Shown here: positions 34,461 to 43,329 of the stretch, one piece after another | How positions within the stretch are numbered: position 1 is the stretch's first letter | Layout of the letters: each line of letters starts with the position of its first letter | Assembly (NCBI GenBank): GCA_019637095.1 | Contig: JAHBWG010000070.1 | Coordinates: 1 to 51,455 of the forward strand | Direction: 5' to 3' | DNA from: Sandaracinaceae bacterium | GTDB lineage: Bacteria; Myxococcota_A; Polyangia; Polyangiales; Sandaracinaceae | Length of the DNA stretch: 51,455 nucleotides | The notes under the pieces: generated by a model | Told to the model about the DNA's origin: nothing | Seen by the model: the letters and a program-made list of their open reading frames with translations, nothing else | The model's database searches: none | Made by a program: the position numbers and the translations under genes

Positions 34461-35805
34461 CGAGCCACACCGCGAGCCCGAGCGCGAACGGGAGCCCCTC
34501 CGGACGCGGGGCCCCGGCGGCTCGGCACGCGCAGCCGCCATCGGTGGGCGGGCCGCCCGGCCCGCCATCGAGGACCGACACGCCGCCGTCGGCGAGCCCG
34601 GCGCCGAAGCCGGTGCCCGACAGGCCCACCGTCACGAGCGGCTCGTCCGGGTCGTTCGTCGCGAGGAAGAGCACCGCGCTCCGCTCGCTGTCGTTGAACG
34701 GCGCGAAGTCCACCGCGAGCCGCGCGCTCGAGCTCGGCGGCAGCACGAGCCGGCGCTCTCCGACGGAGAACGGCGCCGCCGGGTCGCGCACGTCGACCTC
34801 GAGCGTGGCCTCGCCCTCGTTGCGGATCGTGAGCAGGAGCTGGCTCGAGCTGCCGACCGCGGTGGCCTCGAACGCGAGGCTCGAGGGCTCGACGCGGATG
34901 TCCGGCAGCGGGACGTGCACCTCGGCCGTGTTGAACTCCGTCCCGACGTCGAAGTCCGCGATCGGGACGGGGATCTCGGCGATCGGCAGATCGAAGCGCC
35001 GGCCCGCGATGTCGATGTAGAGGCTCGGCGCCAGCGTGATCACGCCGTCGTACGCGATCGTGCCCTCCGGGGTGATGCGCACGTCCTTGGCCGCGCCGAG
35101 CCCCGGCTCGTCCGGCCCCGCGCGGACGACCACCGTCTGCCCCTCCGTCTCGATCGCGTCGACCGCGTCCTCTACCACGATGCGGTTCGTGACGTACTCG
35201 GCGCCGAGCGTCCCGCGCGCCGTGACGCGGAACCCGCCGCGGATCCCCGGGATGGGGATGATCGAGTCGGTGAGCCCGACGTCGAGCACGGGCACCTCGT
35301 CCGTCGAGTCCATCACGCGCGCGACGAGCTCGGACGGCGGGAGCAGGAACGGATCGAACATCGACGCGTCCGCCATGCGCAGGTCCGGCGGGATCCCGCC
35401 CGGGATGGGGATGTCGCCCTCCCACGTGTAGCGCGTGCCCGCGACCTCGACGTCGATCCGGATGCGCGCGACGACCTCGATGCCGTAGTTGATCGCGAGC
35501 CGCCCGGTGCCCGCGCGCCCGAGGACCAGCTGCGCGAGCGGCGGCGGCCACGACGTCACCGACGTGCCGCCCATGTCGACCTGCGTCGAGCCGCCGAGCA
35601 TGAGCCCGAAGCGCACCTGGAGCGGGCTGCCCGCGGGCACCCAGCCCGTGTCGAGCATCACGTCGTCGAAGAGCGCGGAGCGATGTCGGAAGTCGACGTC
35701 CTCGACGTGGCAGCCGATCGCATCGGGTGGACACTCGACTTGCGCGCGCGCGATCGCGGGCAGCGCGAGGAAGCAGGGAAGAAGCCGGAGCAGGCGGCGC
35801 GTCAT
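34432..35805 (-). CDS. Secreted ASH/HYDIN-domain protein with MYXO-CTERM-like tail
   Basis: This 457-residue exported protein has a signal peptide (1-22, ending ARAQ). The main part is a beta-rich domain of unknown type. A C-terminal Ig-like ASH/HYDIN domain (about 325-420) has 'VGSSSQLLLTIRNEGEATLE' and ends 'VTVGLSGTGFG'. The tail 'GGCACRAAG', hydrophobic helix and 'RARRRRP' is MYXO-CTERM-like. It is probably held at the cell surface. ATG 35805 gives the best signal peptide. Confidence 0.8.
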   Translation of the reverse strand: MTRRLLRLLPCFLALPAIARAQVECPPDAIGCHVEDVDFRHRSALFDDVMLDTGWVPAGSPLQVRFGLMLGGSTQVDMGGTSVTSWPPPLAQLVLGRAGTGRLAINYGIEVVARIRIDVEVAGTRYTWEGDIPIPGGIPPDLRMADASMFDPFLLPPSELVARVMDSTDEVPVLDVGLTDSIIPIPGIRGGFRVTARGTLGAEYVTNRIVVEDAVDAIETEGQTVVVRAGPDEPGLGAAKDVRITPEGTIAYDGVITLAPSLYIDIAGRRFDLPIAEIPVPIADFDVGTEFNTAEVHVPLPDIRVEPSSLAFEATAVGSSSQLLLTIRNEGEATLEVDVRDPAAPFSVGERRLVLPPSSSARLAVDFAPFNDSERSAVLFLATNDPDEPLVTVGLSGTGFGAGLADGGVSVLDGGPGGPPTDGGCACRAAGAPRPEGLPFALGLAVWLVSRARRRRP

Positions 35806-35959
35806 CGGGCGACAGCGTTCCAAAGCTCGCGCCGAAGAGCAATGGATCCACGCTTTCTCGATCGCGTCGCGTCGCTCGTGCAAGATCGATCGCCTCCGTC
35901 GTGCCGAACTGTTCTCTCATCGTCAGCGCACTGTGCTATTCGCCTTCACGGAGGCGCGC

Positions 35960-36823
35960 GTGAAACGGGGGGCAAGAGTCGGGGCGATGGTGAGCGGAGT
36001 CGCCGCGCTCGCCCTCGCGGCTTGCTCCGAGGATCCCCGCCCCGCCGACCGCCGCCCCTCTGGCAGCCTCACGAGCGAGGGGCGCGCGGCGCCCGCACCG
36101 CCTCGCTACGAGGTGGTCGAGGTCACGCAAACCGGCACGATCCGAGGCAACGTGCGCTGGCGCGGAGAGCGCCCCGAGACGCCGCGCTTCGACGTCGAGG
36201 TGCACCGCGAGGCGTGCGGCGAGTCGCAGCCCTCGCGCGCGCTGCGGATCTCCGAGCGCGGCGGCGTCGCCGACGTGGTCGTGTCGCTCGACGCGCGGCG
36301 CGGCGCGGCGCTCGCCACGCCGGCGAGGCCTCCCGTGATCGACAACGTCTCGTGCCGATTCGAGCCGCACGTCAGCGTCGTGGGCGTCGGCTGGCCGTTG
36401 ATCTTCCGCAACTCGGACGGCGTCCTGCACAACGTCCACGGCTACGCGGGGGACGACACCGTGCTCGACATGGGCCTGCCCGAGCGGGGCGCCGAAGAGG
36501 AGCGCTCGCTGAGCGCGCCGGGCGTCGTGCGGGTCGTCTGCGACGCGGGGCACGGCTGGCAGGAGGCGTGGATCCACGCGTTCGATCACCCGTACTTCGC
36601 GAAGACCGACGACGAGGGGCGCTTCCAGCTCGGCGCGGTCCCGCCCGGGCAGTACACGCTCCGGCTCTGGCACGAGGGCTGGCGCGTCGTCGGGCGCCGC
36701 GCCGGCCGGCCGCGCTACTCGAGCCCGGTCGTGCTGAGCCGCGCCGTCTCGGTTTCCACCCAGCAGGAGACGGTGGTGGACTTCGAGCTCAGCGCGCAGT
36801 CGGCCGAGATCGCTGGCGACTAG
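35960..36823 (+). CDS. Cupredoxin-like lipoprotein
   Basis: This 287-residue lipoprotein has lipobox 'LALAAC' (about residue 22). The middle 'IFRNSDGVLHNVHGYAGDD' and 'VRVVCDAGHGWQEAWIHAFDHPYFAKTDDEGRF' region (read in two parts: 'VRVVCDAGHGWQ', then 'HPYFAKTDDEGRF') follows the plastocyanin-like/carboxypeptidase-regulatory pattern found near electron-transfer systems. His, Cys and His could bind copper. A fourth ligand Met is not seen. GTG 35960 has GGAGG 6 bases upstream. Its last 35 bases overlap the convergent membrane gene. Confidence 0.75.
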   Translation: MKRGARVGAMVSGVAALALAACSEDPRPADRRPSGSLTSEGRAAPAPPRYEVVEVTQTGTIRGNVRWRGERPETPRFDVEVHREACGESQPSRALRISERGGVADVVVSLDARRGAALATPARPPVIDNVSCRFEPHVSVVGVGWPLIFRNSDGVLHNVHGYAGDDTVLDMGLPERGAEEERSLSAPGVVRVVCDAGHGWQEAWIHAFDHPYFAKTDDEGRFQLGAVPPGQYTLRLWHEGWRVVGRRAGRPRYSSPVVLSRAVSVSTQQETVVDFELSAQSAEIAGD

Positions 36824-37949
36824 CGCGCTCCATCAGCGCGAGCCACGGGTGGCGGTCGCGCCACGGTCCACGCGGATCGAGCGCCTGCGCCGCGCGGGCC
36901 ACGAGCAGCGCCGCCAACACGAGGTAGAGGAGCTGGATCGGCGTGTGCGGCGCGTAGCCCGCGAAGAGCCACAGCGCGAGCCCGGCCGCGAGCTGGCGCA
37001 GCTCCGCACGCCGCGACGCGAGCCCGACCACGACCCCGCCGAGCCCGGCGCCGAACGGCACCGCGTAGAGGAGCGGCACGTCGTCGAGCAGCAGCCCGAA
37101 GCGAAACGCCGCGAAGACCATCAGCCGGAACCGGTGCCCGATCAGGCCGCGCAGCGCGACGCAGGCGACCACCACGGCGACGAGCACGAGCGCCGCGAGG
37201 ACGAACCGCCGGGAGCGCCCGGCGGGCTCGCCGTGCAGGATCGCGAAGCCCCCGGCCAGCGGCACCACGAACCACGCCAGCTCCGCGGCGTGTCGCAGCC
37301 CGAGCAAGACGGCCTGCGTCGTGGAGGGCTCGCGCGCGAGGAGACTGGCCAGGAGCCCGAGCACGCCCCCCTCCGCCGCCGAGACGAGCCCGATCCCGAC
37401 GACGAGGAGCGAGCCGAAGGCGGCGAGCGCCATCGCGGCGGCGGCGATCCGGACGCCGAGCGGCGCGCGGTAGCGCAGGCCCGTGAGCGCCACGAGCGTG
37501 ACGAGCACGTTCGCCGCGGCGAGGGCGAAGATGACGAGCCGCGCGCGCAGCGACGCGTAGGGCAACACCGTGGCGACGAGCAGGCTCGGCACGAAGATCC
37601 CGCTGAACGCCGCGATCGAGAGGCGCCGCGGGATCGACGCGAAGCCCGGGTGACGGAGCAGCGCGGTGAGCGCGACGACCACGCCCAGGATCCCGGCCAC
37701 CGCCGCGAGATTGCGAGGGAATCGCGAGAGATCGCGCAGCGCGCGCAGCGTCTCGAGGTCGAGCACGTCGGGCAGCGCGTTCCAGCCGACGCGTGCGAGG
37801 GCGAGCTCGAACGCGGCCGCGACGACGGCGACGAGCGCGAGCGGGGGCGCCGCGCGCACCGCGGCGAGGGCGAGGTCAGCCGCGCGCTCGTACGGGCTCT
37901 CGGGCGGCTCCACCGGCGGGAACCTACGGCGCCACAGCGTCCGAACCAA
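36789..37949 (-). CDS. Polytopic membrane protein, unknown function
   Basis: This protein of up to 386 residues has about nine or ten membrane segments and few charged residues between them. I do not recognise a transporter or enzyme signature. The first codon of the open frame is TTG, and an in-frame GTG lies at 37913; neither has a clear ribosome site, so the start is uncertain. It is divergent from bioB and overlaps the cupredoxin-like gene tail to tail. Confidence 0.7.
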   Translation of the reverse strand: MVRTLWRRRFPPVEPPESPYERAADLALAAVRAAPPLALVAVVAAAFELALARVGWNALPDVLDLETLRALRDLSRFPRNLAAVAGILGVVVALTALLRHPGFASIPRRLSIAAFSGIFVPSLLVATVLPYASLRARLVIFALAAANVLVTLVALTGLRYRAPLGVRIAAAAMALAAFGSLLVVGIGLVSAAEGGVLGLLASLLAREPSTTQAVLLGLRHAAELAWFVVPLAGGFAILHGEPAGRSRRFVLAALVLVAVVVACVALRGLIGHRFRLMVFAAFRFGLLLDDVPLLYAVPFGAGLGGVVVGLASRRAELRQLAAGLALWLFAGYAPHTPIQLLYLVLAALLVARAAQALDPRGPWRDRHPWLALMERASRQRSRPTAR

Positions 37950-38020
37950 CCGAAATGCGAGCCCGCGCGCCGGCCCTCGCGCTTGCGGACCCCCCTCGGT
38001 GCGAGGTAAGGCGTCCCTCG

Positions 38021-39055
38021 ATGACCGAGCTGCGCCACGACTGGACCCTCGAGGAGGTCCGCGCCATCCACGACCTGCCGCTCACCGCCCTGCTCTTCCG
38101 CGCGCAGGGGACTCATCGCGCGCACCACCAGGCGGACGCCGTCCAGCTCTGCACGCTCTTGTCGGTGAAGACCGGCGGCTGCCGCGAGGACTGCGGGTAC
38201 TGCTCGCAGAGCGCGCACCACGCCACGTTCGTCGAGCCCGAGCGCATGATGCGGCTCGACGAGGTGCTCGACGCGGCGCGCCGCGCACGCGCCGTCGGCG
38301 CGACGCGCCTCTGCATGGGCGCGGCGTGGCGCGACGCGCTCCACGGCCCCGCGTTCGACCAGGTCCTCTCGATGATCCGCGGGGTCCGCGCGGAGGGCCT
38401 CGAGGCGTGCGCGACGCTCGGCATGCTCGACGACGAGCAGGCGCGCAAGCTCGCCGAGGCGGGGCTCACCGCCTACAACCACAACCTCGACACGAGCGAG
38501 GCCTTCTACGGCGAGGTCATCACGACGCGCACCTACCGCGACCGGCTCGACACGCTCGCGCGCGTCCAGAAGGCCGGGATCAGCCTCTGCTGCGGGGGCA
38601 TCATCGGGATGGGCGAGAGCCTCGACGACCGCGCGGAGCTGCTCCGCACCCTCGCCGCGCTCGACCCGCACCCGGGGAGCGTCCCGATCAACGCGCTCGT
38701 CGCGGTCGAGGGCACGCCGCTCGAGGACCGGCCCCCGGTCGATCCGATCGAGCTCGTCCGCATGATCGCCACCGCGCGGATCCTGATGCCGCGCTCGATG
38801 GTGAGGCTCAGCGCAGGCCGCGGCGAGCTGAGCCGCGAGGCGCAGCTCCTCTGCTTCATGGCGGGCGCCAACTCGATCTTCTACGGCGAGCGCCTCCTCA
38901 CGACGGGCAACCCCGACGTCGAGGAAGATCGCGCCCTGCTCGACGCGGCCGGCCTCGTGCCGCTCGACCCGTACGCCTCACCCGATCCCACGGTGCAGGC
39001 GACGCGCGAGCGCGGCCCTCGCGCCCGCGCCCGCCTCCCGATGGTCGCCGAGTAG
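38021..39055 (+). CDS. bioB: Biotin synthase
   Basis: This is a 344-residue radical-SAM enzyme that inserts sulphur into dethiobiotin to form biotin. The radical-SAM cluster is C54-x3-C58-x2-C61 ('[14 protein letters not shown]'). Further conserved segments are '[15 protein letters not shown]' and '[12 protein letters not shown]', whose Arg helps hold the [2Fe-2S] cluster. ATG 38021 sets the usual length. No other bio genes lie in this window. It ends 7 bases before the convergent PDZ lipoprotein gene. Confidence 0.96.
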   Translation: MTELRHDWTLEEVRAIHDLPLTALLFRAQGTHRAHHQADAVQLCTLLSVKTGGCREDCGYCSQSAHHATFVEPERMMRLDEVLDAARRARAVGATRLCMGAAWRDALHGPAFDQVLSMIRGVRAEGLEACATLGMLDDEQARKLAEAGLTAYNHNLDTSEAFYGEVITTRTYRDRLDTLARVQKAGISLCCGGIIGMGESLDDRAELLRTLAALDPHPGSVPINALVAVEGTPLEDRPPVDPIELVRMIATARILMPRSMVRLSAGRGELSREAQLLCFMAGANSIFYGERLLTTGNPDVEEDRALLDAAGLVPLDPYASPDPTVQATRERGPRARARLPMVAE

Positions 39056-39062
39056 ATCGATC

Positions 39063-39509
39063 TCAGTCGGCGATCGCGTAGCGGAGCTGGCGGCGCGCGC
39101 CGTCCCGCAAGAGCTCGATGGTCAGCTCGCTCGCGACGCGCAGCGAGTTCCACGCGTGGAGCGCCTCTTCGGGTCGCTCGATGCGCATCCCGTTGACGCT
39201 CAAGAGCGTGTCCCCGGGGCGCAGGTCGACCCCCGTGAAGAGGTCCGTGCGCAGCTCGGTCACGCGGAAGCCCACGAAGCGCCCCTCCTCGAGGTGCGGC
39301 TGCGTCTCGACGCGCTGCAGGAAGCGGCCGAGCCCGCCTTCGAGCACCTCGTCGAGCGCCGCGCGCGCGATCGTGCCCTCGCTCCGCGGCAGCGGCGGCG
39401 GCTCCTGCTCGATCGCGGCCGTCGCCGCGGGCTCGCGGGCCTCGGGCGTGGCCGCGCCGCACCCCGCGAGGAGAACCGAACCGAAGAGCACCAGCCGCGC
39501 ACGGATCAT
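39063..39509 (-). CDS. PDZ-domain lipoprotein
   Basis: This 148-residue lipoprotein has lipobox 'VLLAGC' (about residue 16). A PDZ-like domain (about 85-145) includes 'TGVDLRPGDTLLSVNGMRIE', resembling the GspC/HtrA type that binds protein tails or secretion partners. ATG 39509 is the lipoprotein start; the longer frame to 39689 overlaps tmk. It follows tmk on the same strand with a 61-base gap. Confidence 0.82.
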   Translation of the reverse strand: MIRARLVLFGSVLLAGCGAATPEAREPAATAAIEQEPPPLPRSEGTIARAALDEVLEGGLGRFLQRVETQPHLEEGRFVGFRVTELRTDLFTGVDLRPGDTLLSVNGMRIERPEEALHAWNSLRVASELTIELLRDGARRQLRYAIAD

Positions 39510-39570
39510 GCGTTCTCGGTACGCCAGCTCCCCGGCGCCGTCCAGTTTTCGCGGGCGACCGCTCGAGAGC

Positions 39571-40221
39571 TCAAACCTCGCCGCGCAGGACGCGGACCTG
39601 GTGGAGGATCGCGGCGTGCACCTCTTCCCTCGGCCCGCTCGCGTCGATGTGCACGATGCGGTCGCCCGGGAAGTAACGCTCGATGTCACGATAGAAGCTC
39701 GACAGCTGCTCCTGAAGCTCGCTCGCGTCGAAGATCTCGTGGCCGCCGAGGCGCTCCTTGCGCCGACGCGCCGCCTCCTCCGGCTCGACGTCGAGCACGA
39801 GCGTGAGGTCGGGCCGCCGCGCGTGGCGGTTGATCTCGCGCACCCACGCGACCGTGTCGGCCTCGCCGCCCGCGGTCACCGACTGGTACGCGACCGAGGA
39901 GTGATCGTAGCGATCGCTGATCACCGTGACGCCGTCCATGAGGTTCGGGTGCACCGTCGCCTCGAGGTGGTCGAGCCGGTCCGCGGCGAACAGGAGCGCC
40001 ATGGTGCTCCACGACGACGGACGCGCGCCGCTGATGCCCGGGACCACGACTCGACCGGTCAGGATCTGCCGCAGCAGCGCCCCGACCGGCCCGTCGCTCG
40101 GCTCGCGCGTCGTGGTGATGGGCAACCCCCGGCCGCGGAGCGCCTCGGCGAGCAGCTTCGTGTGCGTCGTGGTCCCGGCGCCGTCGACGCCTTCGAGCAC
40201 GATGAACAGCCCCTCGATCAC
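39571..40221 (-). CDS. tmk: Thymidylate kinase, Walker A variant
   Basis: This is a 216-residue enzyme that phosphorylates dTMP to dTDP. The sequence has the Tmk body: 'FIVLEGVDGAG' (6-16), 'DRYDHSSVAYQ' (103-113) and an Arg-rich lid ('ARRRKERLGG'). Where the P-loop Lys is expected the sequence is G16-T17-T18-T19, so Lys is replaced by Thr. I recall similar GAGTTT forms in a few bacterial Tmk proteins but cannot confirm it here. The lid Arg/Lys residues could compensate. GTG 40221 lies 10 bases downstream of the VWA gene. Confidence 0.88.
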   Translation of the reverse strand: MIEGLFIVLEGVDGAGTTTHTKLLAEALRGRGLPITTTREPSDGPVGALLRQILTGRVVVPGISGARPSSWSTMALLFAADRLDHLEATVHPNLMDGVTVISDRYDHSSVAYQSVTAGGEADTVAWVREINRHARRPDLTLVLDVEPEEAARRRKERLGGHEIFDASELQEQLSSFYRDIERYFPGDRIVHIDASGPREEVHAAILHQVRVLRGEV

Positions 40222-40231
40222 GGCGCCGACG

Positions 40232-41461
40232 CTACTCCATGTACGAGGCGCATGCACGCGTCCCGAGCAGGCGGGCCAGCGCAGCGCGAGGGCGCGACCA
40301 GTCGTCCTGGCAGATCGACTGGACGGTCGTGCGGTGGCCGGTCAGCCCGCGCGCCACCTCGACGAGGCGCCGCGGCGGCATGGCGAGCCCGAACCCCGGC
40401 GTGTTGCACGACGGAGCCAGCCGGCTCGGCATCGCGGGGTCCACTCGCTCGATCATCCGCGGATCGCTCGCGATCGCGTCGAAGTCCGCCTCGCGCGGGA
40501 CGTCGGCCGCGAGATCCACCGGCACCCCGACGATCAGGCCGAAGGCCAGGAGGTCCGGGCGCTGCGCGCGCAGCGCCGCGAGCCCGCGCACGTAGCGCTC
40601 GATCGGGTGGAGCGCCTCGGGGTAGGTGAAGCACCGCAGGTTCAGATCCGTGGGCCCGTACCTCGGCGACGACGGGTCGAAGACCTCGGGGTCGATCACC
40701 GAACAGTCCTCCTCGTCGGTCACGACGACCACCGCGAGGAGCGTGTCGTCTCGGACGAAGCCGCGGTTGGCGCCGTCGCCGTGGCCCGAGGTGCCACGAA
40801 AGAAGACCGGCGGGACGTACGACGGACCGGTCCAGGAGGTCGGCGCGGCCGGCGAGAGCGCCTTGAGCGCCGCCTCGAGCTGCTGCTCGAACCCACACCC
40901 GCCCGTGCCGAGGGTGGCCACGCAGGCCACGTCCGCCGCGTAGTCCTCGGGGCGGTCGCGACCAGGCCGAAAGCCGAGAATCGGAGGGTACGTGGCCTGA
41001 CACCCCGGGATCCCCGGGTTGCCCCGGGTCTGGAGGATCCCGTCGTCACCGAAGTCGGCACGCAAGCACGTCGGCACCCTGGCCCCGCCCGTGCCCATGT
41101 CCGTCGTGACGACGCCGATCTGCAGATCCGCGATCGGCAGCCAGTCCGGCGTCCCGTCCCCGTCCTCGTCGGGCGGCTCGACGAGCGAGTGCACGAGCGC
41201 GGGGAGCTGGCGAACGAGGCTCGCCTGCTCCTCCGCCATGGAATTCGAGTTGTCGACGACGAGCAGCAGATCGACGCCCGTCGGCTCGACGCACTTGCCG
41301 AGCGGCGGCCGAAAGGTCCCCTCCGCGTCCGCGCCGGCGTCGCGATAGGCCGCGGCGTCCCACGGCGGCGGCGAGCCATCGGGATCGTCGATCGGGACCT
41401 GCTGGTAGCAGCCCACGCCGAACGAGCAGGCGAGAGCGCAAAGGACGTTGCGGTACCTCAC
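40232..41461 (-). CDS. VWA-domain lipoprotein
   Basis: This is a 409-residue exported lipoprotein with lipobox 'FGVGC' (about residue 18) and a DAG-containing linker. A von Willebrand A domain carries the metal-ion site 'DLLLVVDNSNSMAEEQ' (D-x-S-x-S) and 'VVVTDEEDCSV'. About ten cysteines follow. It is probably a surface adhesion or scaffold protein. GTG 41461 overlaps the stop of the FecR gene (GTGA), so it is co-translated with that gene. Confidence 0.85.
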   Translation of the reverse strand: MRYRNVLCALACSFGVGCYQQVPIDDPDGSPPPWDAAAYRDAGADAEGTFRPPLGKCVEPTGVDLLLVVDNSNSMAEEQASLVRQLPALVHSLVEPPDEDGDGTPDWLPIADLQIGVVTTDMGTGGARVPTCLRADFGDDGILQTRGNPGIPGCQATYPPILGFRPGRDRPEDYAADVACVATLGTGGCGFEQQLEAALKALSPAAPTSWTGPSYVPPVFFRGTSGHGDGANRGFVRDDTLLAVVVVTDEEDCSVIDPEVFDPSSPRYGPTDLNLRCFTYPEALHPIERYVRGLAALRAQRPDLLAFGLIVGVPVDLAADVPREADFDAIASDPRMIERVDPAMPSRLAPSCNTPGFGLAMPPRRLVEVARGLTGHRTTVQSICQDDWSRPRAALARLLGTRACASYME

Positions 41462-42708
41462 GGCGCCTCCGCGCCGCAGGCGTCGGCCTCGCCGAGGCGG
41501 CAGAGCGCGGCGCGCGACGGCCCCGCGAGCGGCCCGCTCGCGCTCTGTTCGAGGTAGCGCCGGTAGCTCGCGCGGGCGGCCTCCGGATCGCGCAGCCGCC
41601 GCTCCTGCATCCGCGCGAGCGCGTAGATCGCGAGGTGGCTCATCGAGCCGGCCCCGAGCCCGGCGGCGCTCTCGTACGCGCGCGCCGCGCCCGCGAGGTC
41701 GCCGCGACGCTCCGCGAGGTCGCCGAGCAGCGTGAACGCCTGCGCCCGGACCGACGGCGGGGCGTCGGGCGCGCCGAGCACCGCGCGCAGCGCTTCGCGC
41801 GCCGCCTCCGTGTTGCCGTCCTCGAGGGCGCGGCGCGCGCGCTCGAGCCGCTGCGCGGGCGCGACGCGCGCGGGCGAAGCGCGCTCGGTCGGTGCGTCGG
41901 CGATCGCTTCGGTCGTCGCGACCGCCACGCGGTGGGGCGCAGCCTCGCGCGCTCGCTCGTCGCCGCCGGCGCCCTCGGCGTTCACCGGGTCGTCCGCCGC
42001 AGCGACGAGCTCCGCCCGCGTCTCCGCGGCCGCGGCGTGCGGCGTCGCGCCGACGCGGATCGACTCGCCCGCGCCGAGGATCCGCGGCTCGCCCGCGTTG
42101 GGCCCGACCGCGTGCGGTACGACGCGCACCCTGCCCTCGACGACCGCGACGTCCGTGGCCTCGCCCGTCTCGCGCACCGAGAACACCGTCCCGACGACCT
42201 CGACCGTCGCGCGCGCCGTGCGGACCGTCATCCCTTCGCGGCCCCGCGCGCGCGGGTGGTACTCGACCCGGATCGCGCCCCGCTCGAGCCCGAACGCCAT
42301 CCGGTCGGCCGCGAGCGCCTCGATGCGCAGCGTCGTCGACGGCTCGATGCGCACCACGCTGTCCTCGATCCGCAGCTCCGCGACCTCGTCGGGCCCCGTC
42401 GTGAGCGAGGAGCCCACGTCGAGCGTCCCGCTCTGCCGGGTCGCGCCGAGCGTTCGCACCTCCATGCGCGCCACCCGCTCCGAGGGTGCCTGCGAGAGCC
42501 ACGCGGCCAGCCCGAGCGCGACGGCCGCCGCGGCCGCGAGCACGCCGGCCGCGGGCACCCAGGCTCGCGTGCGCGGCGGCGCCGCAGCGGGCGCCCGCAC
42601 CGCCTCGAGCAGCCGCCGCTCCATCCGCGCCTTCGCGACCTCGTCGAGCCGCGGCGGGCTCTCGCGCAGCGCGGCGGCGACCGCGTCGCTGTCTTTGTGG
42701 CTCCTCAT
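41458..42708 (-). CDS. FecR-domain membrane protein with C-terminal TPR
   Basis: This is a 416-residue protein. A cytoplasmic N-terminus (1-50) is followed by one membrane segment (about 51-70). A FecR-like beta domain (about 85-225, 'VEVVGTVFSVRETGEATDVA') and a TPR region (about 290-400) come after it. FecR proteins often act as sigma-factor regulators, and the adjacent ECF sigma gene overlaps its start by 4 bases (ATGA). The ribosome site AGGAGG is strong. It is probably the anti-sigma or signal-sensing partner. Confidence 0.85.
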   Translation of the reverse strand: MRSHKDSDAVAAALRESPPRLDEVAKARMERRLLEAVRAPAAAPPRTRAWVPAAGVLAAAAAVALGLAAWLSQAPSERVARMEVRTLGATRQSGTLDVGSSLTTGPDEVAELRIEDSVVRIEPSTTLRIEALAADRMAFGLERGAIRVEYHPRARGREGMTVRTARATVEVVGTVFSVRETGEATDVAVVEGRVRVVPHAVGPNAGEPRILGAGESIRVGATPHAAAAETRAELVAAADDPVNAEGAGGDERAREAAPHRVAVATTEAIADAPTERASPARVAPAQRLERARRALEDGNTEAAREALRAVLGAPDAPPSVRAQAFTLLGDLAERRGDLAGAARAYESAAGLGAGSMSHLAIYALARMQERRLRDPEAARASYRRYLEQSASGPLAGPSRAALCRLGEADACGAEAP

Positions 42709-43322
42709 CGGCCACCTCCTGCACCAAGCGAAGCATCGATGCGCTTGCGCGCCGCCACGAGGCGGGCGTGCAGCGTGGAGATGCCGGCTCCGGTCATCTC
42801 CGAGATCTCCTTCAGCGTGTAGCCCTCGACCTCCTTGAGGACGAAGACGGCCCGCTGGTCGGCGTCGAGCAGCGCGAGGAGCGCCGCCGCCTCGTCGAGG
42901 GCGTCGTGTCGCGCGTCCGGGCGCGCGGCCGGGCGGCCGATCCCGACCAGCTCGGTGAGCTTGCTCCAGCGCCCGCGCCGCGCCCGCGCCCGCGCCGCGT
43001 CGAGCGCCTTGCGCGTCGCGATGCCGACCACCCACGTCGAGACGCGCGAGCGCCCGTCGAACCCGGCTGCGCCCTCGAGCGCGGCCAGGAACACGCGCTG
43101 CGTCACGTCCTCGACGTCCGCGTCGAGCGGGCCGAGGATCCGCGCGACGGTGCGGTGCACGCGCTCGACGTGCGCGCGGTAGAGCTCGCGCACCGCGCGC
43201 TCGTCGCCCGCGGCGGCGGCGCGCAGCCGCTCCACCTCGGGGTCGAGGCCTCCCTCGATCGCCCGCAAGCGCCCGGTGCTCATCGCCGCCGCCACACCCT
43301 TGCGTCGCTCCGTCACTCGCAT
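42705..43322 (-). CDS. ECF-type RNA polymerase sigma factor
   Basis: This is a sigma-70 family protein of up to 205 residues (in-frame ATG at 43283 gives 192). Region 2 is 'ELYRAHVERVHRTVARILG' through 'FDGRSRVSTWVVGIATRKAL', and region 4 is 'DADQRAVFVLKEVEGYTLKE' with 'GISTLHARLVAARKRI' as the helix-turn-helix. It has no region 3, as in ECF sigmas. It overlaps the FecR-like gene by 4 bases, which is the usual sigma/regulator arrangement. Confidence 0.92.
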   Translation of the reverse strand: MRVTERRKGVAAAMSTGRLRAIEGGLDPEVERLRAAAAGDERAVRELYRAHVERVHRTVARILGPLDADVEDVTQRVFLAALEGAAGFDGRSRVSTWVVGIATRKALDAARARARRGRWSKLTELVGIGRPAARPDARHDALDEAAALLALLDADQRAVFVLKEVEGYTLKEISEMTGAGISTLHARLVAARKRIDASLGAGGGR

Positions 43323-43329
43323 AATTCCA

